NCBI GenBank assembly: GCA_947630475.1 | Contig: CANRHR010000001.1 | Location: forward strand, 164,825-228,824 | Reading direction: 5' to 3' | Origin: an uncultured Clostridia bacterium | Lineage (GTDB): Bacteria > Bacillota > Clostridia > Lachnospirales > CAG-274 | Length of the DNA: 64,000 bases | Shown: positions 28,099-36,646 of the stretch, one piece after another | Position numbering within the stretch: position 1 is the first letter of the stretch | Layout: the number at the start of each line of letters is the position of its first letter | The notes under the pieces: generated by a model | Seen by the model: only the letters and a program-made list of their open reading frames with translations | The model's database searches: none | What the model was told of the DNA's origin: nothing | Program-made: the position numbers and the translations under genes

Positions 28099-29319
28099 TT
28101 AATTATCCTCCTCAGTTAAATTTTTAAAATAATTTAAAGCCTCGATACTTAAGGGATGAATCATACGCCCCTTATTTTCATTATGTTTTATTGTAAGCTC
28201 AAGATTATATTTCATTGCCAAATTAAGATCTGTATAAGCCAAATGACGAGTTTTTTCAAGGCCATCATGCTGTTTTCTGTTTGGCTCAATGCAGTCTGCA
28301 AGATAAATTATCTTTTCCAGTTCACTCATATCAGCTCTGCCTGTGGTATGATATTTAACGGCATTTATAATATCTTTATCTTTTATCCCATATTCCTTTT
28401 TGCAAAGCGCGGCGCCCAGAAAGCTATGCACCAAATCTATCTGCTTTTCAATTATATCGTCAATTTTAATTTTATATGATGCACAAAGTCTTCTTTTTTC
28501 TTCAGCCGAATAATCCTTTGCACAGTCATGCAAAAGCCCTGCCGTATAGGCTTTATAGGTATCACTGTTATAGTGTCTGGCAAGCCTGACAGCCTCTTTT
28601 GCAACACCTTGAGTATGAATAAATCTGTTTCGTGTTAAAATTTTTTTAAGCTTGCATGAGATCTGTTCTGTATTTGCTTCATCATACTTATAAAGCGAAT
28701 ACTTTTTTATATAAGCCTCAACATCATCCGGCACAAGATATTTTATAGAGCTGTTTGTTTTAATCTTATCTCTTATCTGGCTTGAAGATATAGCCAAAGC
28801 AGGGACTTCAAGAGGGTAAATCTTACTGTCAAACTTTTCGTTAATTTCTGAAATCATCTTTCTGAGCTTTGTTTTTTTGTATCCCGGCCTTGTAACAGCA
28901 ACAAATGAGCATATTCCCAAAAGCCTGCGAAAATCTTTCCAGCTAAAAATCTCATTTATGGCATCGGCTCCGATAATAAAAAAAATCTCCGCATCTTTGT
29001 CACAGCATTGTTTCAGCTCTGTTATAGTATCCACCGTGTAGGTGATTCCATCTCTGTCAAGTTCAATTCTTGATACATCGAAGTATGGATTTGATGATAT
29101 CGCCAAAACACTCATAATATATCTGTGCTCATTATTGGCGAGATTTATATTTTTTTTATGAGGCGGCTTTCCTGCGGGGATAAAAATAACTCTGTCCGTT
29201 TCAAATTCATCTCTGACTGCTTCAGCTACAGCCAAATGCCCATAATGTATAGGATCAAACGTACCGCCCATAACAGCAATTTTTTTACAATTTTCAATAT
29301 TCAAAATATTATCTTTCAT
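28099..29319 (-). CDS. nadD: fused NadD nicotinate-nucleotide adenylyltransferase and YqeK HD hydrolase
   Basis: Two enzymes in one 406-residue chain. Residues 1-205 are NadD, making deamido-NAD from nicotinate mononucleotide and ATP: GGTFDPIHYGHL and SSSQIRDKI are the nucleotidyltransferase signatures. Residues about 225-400 are an HD-domain protein of the YqeK type, a symmetrical Ap4A hydrolase: TAGLLHDCAKD and VKYHTTG are metal-site motifs. In B. subtilis these are separate neighbouring genes. No stop or frameshift lies at the join (YKYDEANTEQISCKLKK). CGGAG lies 8 bases before the ATG. First gene of the run to add. Confidence 0.93.
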   Translation of the reverse strand: MKDNILNIENCKKIAVMGGTFDPIHYGHLAVAEAVRDEFETDRVIFIPAGKPPHKKNINLANNEHRYIMSVLAISSNPYFDVSRIELDRDGITYTVDTITELKQCCDKDAEIFFIIGADAINEIFSWKDFRRLLGICSFVAVTRPGYKKTKLRKMISEINEKFDSKIYPLEVPALAISSSQIRDKIKTNSSIKYLVPDDVEAYIKKYSLYKYDEANTEQISCKLKKILTRNRFIHTQGVAKEAVRLARHYNSDTYKAYTAGLLHDCAKDYSAEEKRRLCASYKIKIDDIIEKQIDLVHSFLGAALCKKEYGIKDKDIINAVKYHTTGRADMSELEKIIYLADCIEPNRKQHDGLEKTRHLAYTDLNLAMKYNLELTIKHNENKGRMIHPLSIEALNYFKNLTEEDN

Positions 29320-29442
29320 CTGGTAGACTCCGTAAATTAAGTATTAAAAGCTCTGTAAACTGTAAGCATCTGTATATGTTAACAATATGTTTTGCGCTTA
29401 TGCCATCTGTAATAAATACAAAAAATACAGTTTTATACAATT

Positions 29443-30063
29443 CTAATCTATATCAGAAAAAATCACAGGCAAAAGCTTTTTAAATTCCTTTAAAATCATT
29501 TGCGCAACCTCCCTCATCTGGGGATGGGCCGCATCAGAACATCTAAGCCTAAAAAAGTGACGCCATTGTCTTAAATTCATGGTAACAACGATTTCACTTT
29601 TTAAAGAATTTGGAAGAACAGACCTTGCTTCTTCGGGCTTGGCGCCGCATTTAAGCATCTCAAAATATTTTTTTTCAATAAATGCCATACTGTCTTTCCA
29701 TATTTTCATATTTATATCTTCATCATTCCAAAAACATGGCTTTATAAAAGTAATTTCATTTCCAAATTTGTCGGCTGAATAATTGCAGTAACGGGTGCTT
29801 TCCTGTGAATAGCTTGCTATTCTGTGTCTTACTATTTCATGAGTAACGCCTCTGTCGCATACAATTCTAACTGTTATTTTTTCATGTTCTATAACAGATT
29901 CATGCCCTCTTTTTAAAATATTTTTAATAAATTTTTCAGCGCTAAGCTCCGATATTTTGTCTTCACTTTTATAACAGGTTCTTCCTGCCCTTTCTATAGC
30001 CCTAATTATTTTATCGGCATCTATTTCATCTTCTACAATAATATAAGGCTCGATAATTTTCAT
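29443..30063 (-). CDS. thyX: flavin-dependent thymidylate synthase ThyX
   Basis: Makes dTMP from dUMP with FAD, NADPH and methylenetetrahydrofolate. The ThyX signature RHR-x7-SxR is present as RHRIASYSQESTR at residues 79-91; RSVLPNSLKSEIVVTMNLRQW and the C-terminal RCSDAAHPQMRE also fit. 206 residues, slightly short but complete. Preceded by AGGAGG about 7 bases before ATG. It is 124 bases from the nadD-yqeK start and 69 bases from recR. Confidence 0.95.
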   Translation of the reverse strand: MKIIEPYIIVEDEIDADKIIRAIERAGRTCYKSEDKISELSAEKFIKNILKRGHESVIEHEKITVRIVCDRGVTHEIVRHRIASYSQESTRYCNYSADKFGNEITFIKPCFWNDEDINMKIWKDSMAFIEKKYFEMLKCGAKPEEARSVLPNSLKSEIVVTMNLRQWRHFFRLRCSDAAHPQMREVAQMILKEFKKLLPVIFSDID

Positions 30064-30131
30064 AAAAATCCTCCTAATGTCAAAAAATTACTGAATAGAG
30101 CAAAAGCATCGCAGATATTTCAAAACTCCAA

Positions 30132-30731
30132 TTACATAAGCTGTCTGCCTTCCAAAGCTCTTGAGAGCGTGACTTCATCTACATATTCAAGGTCACCGCC
30201 TACAGGAACACCATGAGCAATCCTAGTAACTCTGATACCGAGAGGCTTTATTATTCTGCTTAGATACATTGCAGTAGCTTCTCCCTCAATATTTGGGTTT
30301 GTTGCAATAATTATTTCTTCTGTGCTGTCATCTTTAAGTCTTTCAAGAAGCTCCTTTATTTTAAGATCGGCAGGACCTATGCCGTTCATCGGCGAAATAG
30401 CGCCATGAAGAACGTGATAAAGTCCCTTATAATTGTGAGTTCTTTCATAGGCTGCCATATCTCTTGGATCCTCAACAACCATAATAACTTTCCTGTTTCT
30501 GCTTAAATCTTCGCAAATCGGGCATATATCACTATCTGTAAGATTACAGCAAAGTGAACAATATTTTATATTTTTTTTTGCCTGAGTTATTGCCTGTGCA
30601 AGACTTAAGGCATTTTCCTCCGGCATATTTATTATATAAAAAGCAAGCCTTTGAGCAGACTTGCCGCCTATTCCCGGGAGCTTGGAAAGCTCTTCAATAA
30701 GCCTTGAAACAGGATTACCATAATAATTCAA
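30132..30731 (-). CDS. recR: recombination protein RecR
   Basis: Loads RecA onto gapped DNA with RecF/RecO. An N-terminal helix-hairpin-helix ([18 protein letters not shown]), a four-cysteine zinc finger ([16 protein letters not shown]), a TOPRIM domain ([15 protein letters not shown]) and a C-terminal Walker-like segment ([18 protein letters not shown]) are all visible; 199 residues is standard. dnaX-ybaB-recR is a conserved cluster, here with 12 bases between ybaB and recR. Confidence 0.97.
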   Translation of the reverse strand: MNYYGNPVSRLIEELSKLPGIGGKSAQRLAFYIINMPEENALSLAQAITQAKKNIKYCSLCCNLTDSDICPICEDLSRNRKVIMVVEDPRDMAAYERTHNYKGLYHVLHGAISPMNGIGPADLKIKELLERLKDDSTEEIIIATNPNIEGEATAMYLSRIIKPLGIRVTRIAHGVPVGGDLEYVDEVTLSRALEGRQLM

Positions 30732-30743
30732 TTTATTTCACTC

Positions 30744-31094
30744 CTAAAAAAGACCACCGGGAAGATTTATTCCGCCGGTAATTTTGCCCATTTGAGCGCT
30801 GGCAGCTTCCTCTGCCTGCCTGATAGCCTCATTGACAGCAGTAAGGATTAAATCCTGAAGCATTTCGGCGTCATCCGGATCAATAACATCCGGAGAAATT
30901 TCAATGCTTTTAATCTCTTTTTTACCGCTTATTTTAACCTTAACAGCTCCGCCGCCGCTCGTAACCTCATATTCCTTATTTTCCAGCTCCTCCTGCATAT
31001 CCTGCATTTGCTTCTGCATTTTTTGAGCCTGCTTCATAAGGTTATTCATATTCATACCGCCCGGAAAACCTCCGCCGTAACCGCCTCTTGCCAT
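30744..31094 (-). CDS. YbaB/EbfC nucleoid-associated protein
   Basis: Small DNA-binding protein of 116 residues. A Gly/Met-rich N-terminus is followed by the helical [20 protein letters not shown] and the beta-strand segment [20 protein letters not shown], then a helical C-terminus ([13 protein letters not shown]). AGGAGG upstream of the ATG. Between dnaX and recR as in most bacteria. Confidence 0.94.
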   Translation of the reverse strand: MARGGYGGGFPGGMNMNNLMKQAQKMQKQMQDMQEELENKEYEVTSGGGAVKVKISGKKEIKSIEISPDVIDPDDAEMLQDLILTAVNEAIRQAEEAASAQMGKITGGINLPGGLF

Positions 31095-31124
31095 TTTTAA
31101 AATCCTCCTTATAATTATTAACCA

Positions 31125-31151
31125 CGAAAAAAATCCAATCGGACTTTTTCG
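31125..31151 (-). terminator. hairpin between dnaX and ybaB resembling the end of element A
   Basis: Minus-strand CGAAAAAGTCC / GGATTTTTTTCG stem with a 4-base loop, preceded by CAGGCTGT. The sequence matches the terminal repeat of element A, so it may be a solo terminus as well as a partial terminator within the dnaX operon. Confidence 0.5.
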
Positions 31152-31171
31152 ACAGCCTGATTATTTATATT

Positions 31172-32770
31172 TTAATCTATCTGAATATCAAAATCAATAG
31201 CTTTAATGCTCTGTTCTATATTTTCTTCACCCTTAATTTCGTCATTTAACAAAACAGAATTTTTCTTTTTTTCGTATTCTTTGCGCTCTATAATTATCAA
31301 ATCATATTTTTTATCAAATGTTTCTTCAATTTTTTTATCCAGCTCCTCCTTAATTTTTTTAACTTTATTATAATAAAAATCATTATCACAAACTATATAA
31401 AGATATTTATCCTCAAGCCCTTCGGGTTTCACAAAATTTAAAATTCCGGCTGAAATAAGCGAAAATTTAGCCCTTACTTTATCCCAGCCGTCAATCACCT
31501 TTTGTATATCTTCCGATGCGGCTATTTTCCTTTTAGGCTTCGGTTCCGGAGAATCAGCTTTAATATCAGCAATATCAGCCTTGTCTTTTTTTATAACATA
31601 AACGCTTTGATGTGCAGCTTCATCTATTTTCTTTTCAAGACTTTTAATTTTTTGAAGCAAATCCGTTAAATCTTCACTCTCAACAGCATTACAAAATTTT
31701 ATACAGGTTATTTCAAGAAGTATTCGATTGTTAAAGGCATATTTAAGCTGAGGCTGAAGCGATGAAAATTTATTTATAAGCTTCATAAGAACAGTTGAAC
31801 CAATTCTCTGGCCTTGATCCAAATAACGAATTACGCTTTCTCCGCCAATATCCAAAACATTTGAATCACCATCAACCGTTATTGCTATAAGCTCATTTCT
31901 CCAATGCATTATAAGCTCGCTGACAAATTGGTTAATATCTCTTCCGTTTTGAATTATTTCATCTATTATATCCATACAACCGCTGCTGTTTAAATCAAAA
32001 AGAAAATCGGTAAGCTTGAAAAAAACACTGTCGTCAACAGAGCCCGATATTTCAAGCACCTTATCAAATGTTATTCTTTCCCCGTAATAATAAGAGATAC
32101 ACTGTTCTAAAATACTAAGCGCATCTCTCATTGCTCCATCGGAAATTCTGACAATATAATTAACCGCATCATCATCTATTAAAACATTTTCTTTAAGCAT
32201 ATAACTTTTAATTGCTTGTGCCATAGCTGAATTTGATATTCTTTTAAAATCAAATCTTTGGCATCTAGATAATATTGTTACGGGTATTTTTTGAGGATCT
32301 GTGGTTGCCAAAATAAAAATAACATGGGATGGAGGCTCTTCAAGGGTTTTTAAAAGAGCATTAAATGCGCCTATAGAAAGCATATGAACTTCATCTATTA
32401 TATAAACCTTATATCTGCCTTCAGCAGGAGGATAAATCACCTCATCTCTTATTTCTCTTATATTATCTACACTATTGTTGCTTGCCGCATCAATTTCTAT
32501 AATATTAAGGCTCCTGCCCTCATTCATTGCCATACAAAGGCTGCATTTATTGCAGGGTCCCGCATCTATAGGATTTAGGCAATTTACCGCTTTTGCAAAA
32601 ATTTTTGCAACAGAAGTTTTTCCTGTTCCTCTTGTTCCGCAAAACAAATAGGCATGAGTAATTCTTCCGCTTTCTATTTGATTAATAAGAGTTTTAACAA
32701 TATGATCCTGCCCAACAACTTCGTCAAAATTTTGGGGCCTGAATTTTCTGTATAAAGCAGTATATTCCAA
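31172..32770 (-). CDS. dnaX: DNA polymerase III subunit gamma/tau
   Basis: Clamp-loader ATPase. N-terminal AAA+ module with Walker A (FCGTRGTGKTSVAK), a zinc site (CLNPIDAGPCNKCSLC), DEVH in IIDEVHML, and the LSRCQRFDF sensor region; a lysine-rich C-terminal tau-like region of ~170 residues follows. 532 residues. TTG 32770 is taken as start (GAGGTG upstream; N-terminus EYTALYRKFRPQNFD). A TTG 15 bases earlier lies within the T tract of the SRP RNA terminator, so it cannot be used. No obvious slippery site for gamma production was seen. Confidence 0.95.
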   Translation of the reverse strand: MEYTALYRKFRPQNFDEVVGQDHIVKTLINQIESGRITHAYLFCGTRGTGKTSVAKIFAKAVNCLNPIDAGPCNKCSLCMAMNEGRSLNIIEIDAASNNSVDNIREIRDEVIYPPAEGRYKVYIIDEVHMLSIGAFNALLKTLEEPPSHVIFILATTDPQKIPVTILSRCQRFDFKRISNSAMAQAIKSYMLKENVLIDDDAVNYIVRISDGAMRDALSILEQCISYYYGERITFDKVLEISGSVDDSVFFKLTDFLFDLNSSGCMDIIDEIIQNGRDINQFVSELIMHWRNELIAITVDGDSNVLDIGGESVIRYLDQGQRIGSTVLMKLINKFSSLQPQLKYAFNNRILLEITCIKFCNAVESEDLTDLLQKIKSLEKKIDEAAHQSVYVIKKDKADIADIKADSPEPKPKRKIAASEDIQKVIDGWDKVRAKFSLISAGILNFVKPEGLEDKYLYIVCDNDFYYNKVKKIKEELDKKIEETFDKKYDLIIIERKEYEKKKNSVLLNDEIKGEENIEQSIKAIDFDIQID

Positions 32771-32784
32771 ATTATCACCTCGCA

Positions 32785-32806
32785 ATAAAAAAGAGCCGTA
32801 AGGCTC
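32785..32806 (-). terminator. terminator of the SRP RNA gene
   Basis: Minus-strand stem GAGCC-ttac-GGCTC followed by TTTTTT, directly between the RNA 3' end and dnaX. Confidence 0.8.
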
Positions 32807-32816
32807 AAATAAAAAT

Positions 32817-33080
32817 CACGCACACCCGACCTCGACAGTCTGCCCCCGACGTATCTCGGCAGTTAACTCAAGCCAAGCGCCCTTACGGCACACAGAGGCG
32901 CCTGCTTAATGCTGCTTCCTTCCGGACCTGACATGGTTCACAAGTTTCTGTTGCGTAAGACTCAACTCTCATCGCCACTTACCAAAACCGTTTCAAAAAC
33001 AAAAAGCCTCAGAGGGGCTTTGTCCCTACTACAGCGGATTGTAGGCTACAAGGCACCGCTATCGCCCCGACCTGTGCGTG
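32817..33080 (-). ncRNA. ffs: signal recognition particle RNA, large bacterial type
   Basis: The minus strand carries the SRP hallmark GTCAGGTCCGGAAGGAAGCA (helix 8 loop with GGAA), with complementary ends CACGCACA.GGTCGGGG and a matching 3' CGGGTGTGCGTG that close a long stem. About 264 nt, the length of Gram-positive scRNA with Alu domain. It lies just upstream of dnaX, its usual site in Clostridia. Confidence 0.95.
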
Positions 33081-33123
33081 AAGATTTATAACAATATTAA
33101 TTAAACAATGGTATCAGCACTTA

Positions 33124-33149
33124 GCCTATGCTGTGTACTTATAACCAAC
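33124..33149 (+). repeat. repeat family B, partial copy in the SRP RNA leader
   Basis: GCCTATGCTGTGTACTTATA followed by ACCAAC closely matches the middle of the family B copy at 33247-33371, only 100 bases away. It lies between the SRP promoter and the mature RNA. Confidence 0.45.
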
Positions 33150-33196
33150 TTAATTGCCTGCACAATATAACATACAGGGATTCATCTGTCAGTTAG

Positions 33197-33226
33197 ATTA
33201 TACAACATAAGTAATGTTTATGTCAA
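33197..33226 (-). promoter_or_regulatory. sigma-A promoter, probably of the SRP RNA precursor
   Basis: Minus-strand TTGACA (33221-33226), an 18-base spacer and a perfect TATAAT (33197-33202). It is ~115 bases before the mature SRP RNA 5' end, implying a processed precursor, as known for B. subtilis scRNA. Confidence 0.6.
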
Positions 33227-33246
33227 CCATAAAACCAAAAAATCAC

Positions 33247-33371
33247 GATATTCGTACTCCGCTATGCTACATACTTATAACCAACGGATTACGACGAAAC
33301 CTTTGTATTGGCAGGAGCCTGTACTCCTGCCTAACACAACAGTAAGTACCCGCCACCTAAAAGTCGGTTAA
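33247..33371 (+). repeat. repeat family B, copy 2 with an inserted hairpin
   Basis: Shares ATTCGTACTCCGCTATGCTA and TATAACCAACGG with copy 1 at 10670 and ends with the same GTCGGTTA. Relative to copy 1 it carries about 55 extra bases including GGCAGGA / TCCTGCC. The last bases overlap the stop codon of cdaR. Confidence 0.6.
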
Positions 33372-34777
33372 GATACATCTTCTGTTTCATCCGACGAATT
33401 GCTCTCATTTTCGCTGTTTTCTTTGTCGTCAGAATTTTCTTCAGAAGCGCTGATTTCATGTGATTCATTATTTTCATTATTTTCATTATTTTCACTGTCA
33501 TTTTTAATTATTACATTAACATAATACTTTTTATCTATTTTTATTCCGTCCGGAACCGAAAGAATAAGCTCAACATTATGGCTTCCCTCTTCAAGAGAAT
33601 TTAAATTAACTTCGGGATTCAGCGAATCCGCATTAAGCTCATTTAAAACTTCTTCTTTACCCGTTAAAGAAATTTCAGCCCCATTTTCAATAAAAGCGCT
33701 TAAATTATTTCCCAAACCTTTTAAAGATATTTTATCGGGCGATATCGAAATATTTTTTTTCAAATCGGCTTTAAGCTTAACGCTGACATAAACCTCATTA
33801 TTCGAATCATCTTTAAGTGACAGCCCCGTATTTTTAAGATAAGGACGTATATCAAAAACAATTGTTTTATCTTCACTTATTCCCTCAACATTAATTTCCG
33901 GAAGCTCTATAGAAGAAATATTCGATATTCCGTTTTCATCTCCTACAACTTCTATGCTTTTAGGCTCATAATCAATGCTGTCAACATAATAGCTTTCGGC
34001 AGGAGTTCCAGAGCTTTCAGGCTGTTTTATTTCGATATGTCCTTGTTTGTTGACTAAGACACTGGCTTTAACAGTTTTATCTTCAGATTTAAGGCTGTTT
34101 ATCGGCTTTTCTTTATCATCCAATATAACAGGCGCCAAATCTTTTTCAATACTGCTTGTTATGCCTGTTATATCTAAATAAACCTTAACTTGAGAAACTT
34201 TTTCAAGCTCACTTTCAGCGCCCGTTAATGTAATATTTTCCGGCACTGTCTGTATTGAAGAGGTAACATAGCCATCTGCCGCCGAGCCTACAACCTCAAC
34301 TGTAACAGGAAAACTCTTTTTTGATACATTATCCAGCTTAATTTCTATAAATGACGGTGTGTAACTCATAATCTGATATGTATAAGAATATAAATTTGCA
34401 GGTATTGAAGGAGTTACTCCTATTTTAACGCTTTCTTCAATATTCTGTGCATACAAAAGCTCAAATTGAGAAAGATCTACAACAGCTTTAATATTTTTTT
34501 TGTTTTCTTTTTTACTTAATTCATCAAGAGCTGTTCTCGTTCCCTTAACTTTTATCTCTATTTTTTTTTGTTTTATCTCATCTTCGTTTAATATTACAAA
34601 TTCACTGGCTTCAAGCTTATCCTTATTGGTAAAGGATATATCCACAACGTATGTCTTTATTTCAGTCGGATTTATCAAATTCATAACAATAAACCACAAA
34701 AACATCGCCAAAAAAATCGAAAGAAGCTTCCATCCCATATTATGAAGAATCAAATTTTTAATAAATTTTTTTTTCAT
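33368..34777 (-). CDS. cdaR: CdaR, YbbR-domain regulator of diadenylate cyclase
   Basis: Membrane-anchored extracellular protein that modulates CdaA. One N-terminal transmembrane helix (about residues 17-36), then four YbbR-like beta domains (repeats with VTVEVVGSAADGYV-type segments), then an Asn/Glu/Ser-rich tail of ~35 residues. Start at ATG 34777 because its ATGA overlaps the cdaA stop by four bases and GAAGGG lies 10 bases upstream; the ATG 18 bases before is inside the ribosome-binding site region. ~469 residues. Confidence 0.9.
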   Translation of the reverse strand: MKKKFIKNLILHNMGWKLLSIFLAMFLWFIVMNLINPTEIKTYVVDISFTNKDKLEASEFVILNEDEIKQKKIEIKVKGTRTALDELSKKENKKNIKAVVDLSQFELLYAQNIEESVKIGVTPSIPANLYSYTYQIMSYTPSFIEIKLDNVSKKSFPVTVEVVGSAADGYVTSSIQTVPENITLTGAESELEKVSQVKVYLDITGITSSIEKDLAPVILDDKEKPINSLKSEDKTVKASVLVNKQGHIEIKQPESSGTPAESYYVDSIDYEPKSIEVVGDENGISNISSIELPEINVEGISEDKTIVFDIRPYLKNTGLSLKDDSNNEVYVSVKLKADLKKNISISPDKISLKGLGNNLSAFIENGAEISLTGKEEVLNELNADSLNPEVNLNSLEEGSHNVELILSVPDGIKIDKKYYVNVIIKNDSENNENNENNESHEISASEENSDDKENSENESNSSDETEDVS

Positions 34778-35619
34778 TGCTTTTTTCCCTTCCATAAAGA
34801 AATTCTTCTTGAAGCAATTTTTTTATCGTCCAAAAGCATACTTCTTATTTTATCTTCATTTACGTTACGATAGAGTCTGCCGTTATAAGCAACCGAAACT
34901 GCGCCCGTTTCTTCAGAAACAACAATTACATATGCATCGGAAACCTCGCTTGCCCCAACAGCGGCTCTGTGTCTGGTTCCCAAATCAAGACCTATTTCAC
35001 TTTGGGTAAGAGGCATTATACAGGTTGCGGCGGCAACTCTGTTATTTCTTATCAAAACAGCTCCATCATGAAGAGGAGTTTTGTTTTCAAATATATTTAT
35101 AAGAAGCTGGCTTGATACAACTGCATCAATTTCTATGCCGGTTTCTTCCAAATCGCCAAGAGCAACATTTTTTTCCAAAAGTATAAGCGCACCTGTTTTT
35201 ACCGCCGCCATTTTATAGCAGGCGGTTATAACCTCCTCAATAGTCCTTAATGAAAGCTTTTCATCGTCTTCATTTACAAAAATATTTGAAACAATACGTC
35301 CCTTGCCAAGCTGCTCAAGTCCTTTTCTGAATTCAGGCTGAAACAATACTATAAGCGCAATTATACCCACAGAAAGAGTCCTTTCAATTATCCATGAAAC
35401 AGTATAAAAATGAAATTGATAACTTAAAAGACATAATATAATAATTACTACAATGCCTTTAAAAAGTGACCAAGCCCTTGTTTCTTTTATCCAAGCAATA
35501 ATTATATAAATGAGAACTGCCACTATAATAATATCTATTATATCGGTTATTCTTATAGCCGGAATACTTAATCTGGATAAGTTGTTAAGCTCAGAAAAAA
35601 TGTTTCCCAAATTATTCAT
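34774..35619 (-). CDS. cdaA: diadenylate cyclase CdaA
   Basis: Makes cyclic di-AMP from two ATP molecules; the second messenger controls potassium uptake and wall homeostasis. Three N-terminal transmembrane helices (about residues 25-95) precede the DAC domain with both catalytic motifs: DGA at 185-187 and RHR at 216-218. 281 residues, normal. Weak ribosome site (AGGGGG). Overlaps cdaR by four bases. Transcribed from a promoter ~320 bases upstream. Confidence 0.96.
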   Translation of the reverse strand: MNNLGNIFSELNNLSRLSIPAIRITDIIDIIIVAVLIYIIIAWIKETRAWSLFKGIVVIIILCLLSYQFHFYTVSWIIERTLSVGIIALIVLFQPEFRKGLEQLGKGRIVSNIFVNEDDEKLSLRTIEEVITACYKMAAVKTGALILLEKNVALGDLEETGIEIDAVVSSQLLINIFENKTPLHDGAVLIRNNRVAAATCIMPLTQSEIGLDLGTRHRAAVGASEVSDAYVIVVSEETGAVSVAYNGRLYRNVNEDKIRSMLLDDKKIASRRISLWKGKKQ

Positions 35620-35942
35620 AACTGCCCCCTACATTTATGTATAAATTATTTAACCGTCAAATAAATTCTTTATCTTTTTAGGCAGACTGTGATTTTATTG
35701 TATTCGGTCGGTAGCCAAAACAAATATAAAACCGTATGCTTGTCGGCTTCAGACATTCTTGCAGACAAAAGAAAAAACAGTCTTTAGATTGATACAATTA
35801 TATATATTTTTTATAAAAACTTAAGGCAACGCCTTATTTGAGAAAACCGTCTGAAATGAGTGAAATAACGGCTGAAAACGAATATGTAAATAAAATGCAG
35901 ACTTTTATTAATTTGGTATTTTTCATTAAAAATCTATACTTT
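35620..35942 (-). promoter_or_regulatory. long 5' leader of cdaA
   Basis: About 315 transcribed bases precede the cdaA start. They include a short hairpin TAAGGC-gtt-GCCTTA (35825-35840 region), a paired AGACTGT ... ACAGTCT inverted repeat about 97 bases apart (35686-35782), and a CCG-rich patch. No coding frame with a ribosome site is seen. No known riboswitch class is recognised; its function is unknown. Confidence 0.4.
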
Positions 35943-35972
35943 ATTATAACATATAAACCTACAAAACTTCAA
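35943..35972 (-). promoter_or_regulatory. sigma-A promoter of cdaA-cdaR
   Basis: Minus-strand TTGAAG (35967-35972), an 18-base spacer and a perfect TATAAT (35943-35948). Confidence 0.55.
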
Positions 35973-36079
35973 ATAAAAATAACGTCAATTTTCAGCTTTT
36001 TTATATAAATTTTAAACTTATATATTTAAAGCCGCCATTAATTATAAAAGTAAAAAATATTTATAAAAAGTAAAAATAT

Positions 36080-36118
36080 AAGTAAGTTCCTGCCATATAA
36101 AAAGGCAGGTACTTACTT
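36080..36118 (-). terminator. terminator after the lipoprotein gene
   Basis: Long stem AAGTAAGT-CCTGCC / GGCAGG-ACTTACTT with one T-T mismatch and a 9-base loop; T-rich on the minus-strand downstream side. Confidence 0.75.
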
Positions 36119-36129
36119 AATAAAATTTA

Positions 36130-36522
36130 TTATTTATTTGACGAATTACTTGTTGATGATTCTCCTACTTCTCCTGCTATATTGGCTTCATAATTTCCGT
36201 TATCGTTTATTTTTAAATCATCCTGAACATAATTGGGAAAATTAGGATCATTATATCCATCTAATATACTCTCGCCTCCGGCTATATTACCGTCGGCATT
36301 GTTGTTGTCTCTCAATCCATTTTCAATTGTATTGTTATCGGCATTATATTTTTCGTTTCTGTCATTGCCATCAAAAATTCTTCCTATATCATTGGCTATT
36401 TTGCCTGCATCCGAATTGCCTGCGTCCGAAGAACCATTATTGCTGTTGTCATAATTTCCGCAGCCTGTTAACGAAAATGCCGTCGTTAAAATCAAAGCTG
36501 CGCATATATACTTAATTTTCAT
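36130..36522 (-). CDS. small Asn/Asp/Gly-rich lipoprotein
   Basis: A 130-residue protein with a signal peptide and lipobox (FSLTGC, Cys about 21), so probably anchored to the outer face of the membrane. The mature part is low-complexity: Asn, Asp, Ser and Gly dominate, with no recognisable domain. Start at ATG 36522 with GGGAGG seven bases upstream. Monocistronic with its own terminator. Function unknown. Confidence 0.65.
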   Translation of the reverse strand: MKIKYICAALILTTAFSLTGCGNYDNSNNGSSDAGNSDAGKIANDIGRIFDGNDRNEKYNADNNTIENGLRDNNNADGNIAGGESILDGYNDPNFPNYVQDDLKINDNGNYEANIAGEVGESSTSNSSNK

Positions 36523-36646
36523 TGTAAAACCTCCCAAAAATACTTAAAATCTAACCTAAACAAATGTGTTTGTTTACGCTTATTTATTTTACGCATAAAA
36601 GAAAGATTAATACTGAAAATATTATCAAATTAAGTCTTTTGCTTTA

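Noticed and set aside
32909..33091. 60-codon open frame on the plus strand
   Set aside because: Antisense to the SRP RNA; shadow of RNA structure.
35686..35782. AGACTGT ... ACAGTCT pair as a fourth, shorter element A copy
   Set aside because: Only 7 bp of inverted repeat, no internal similarity and no flanking direct repeat.
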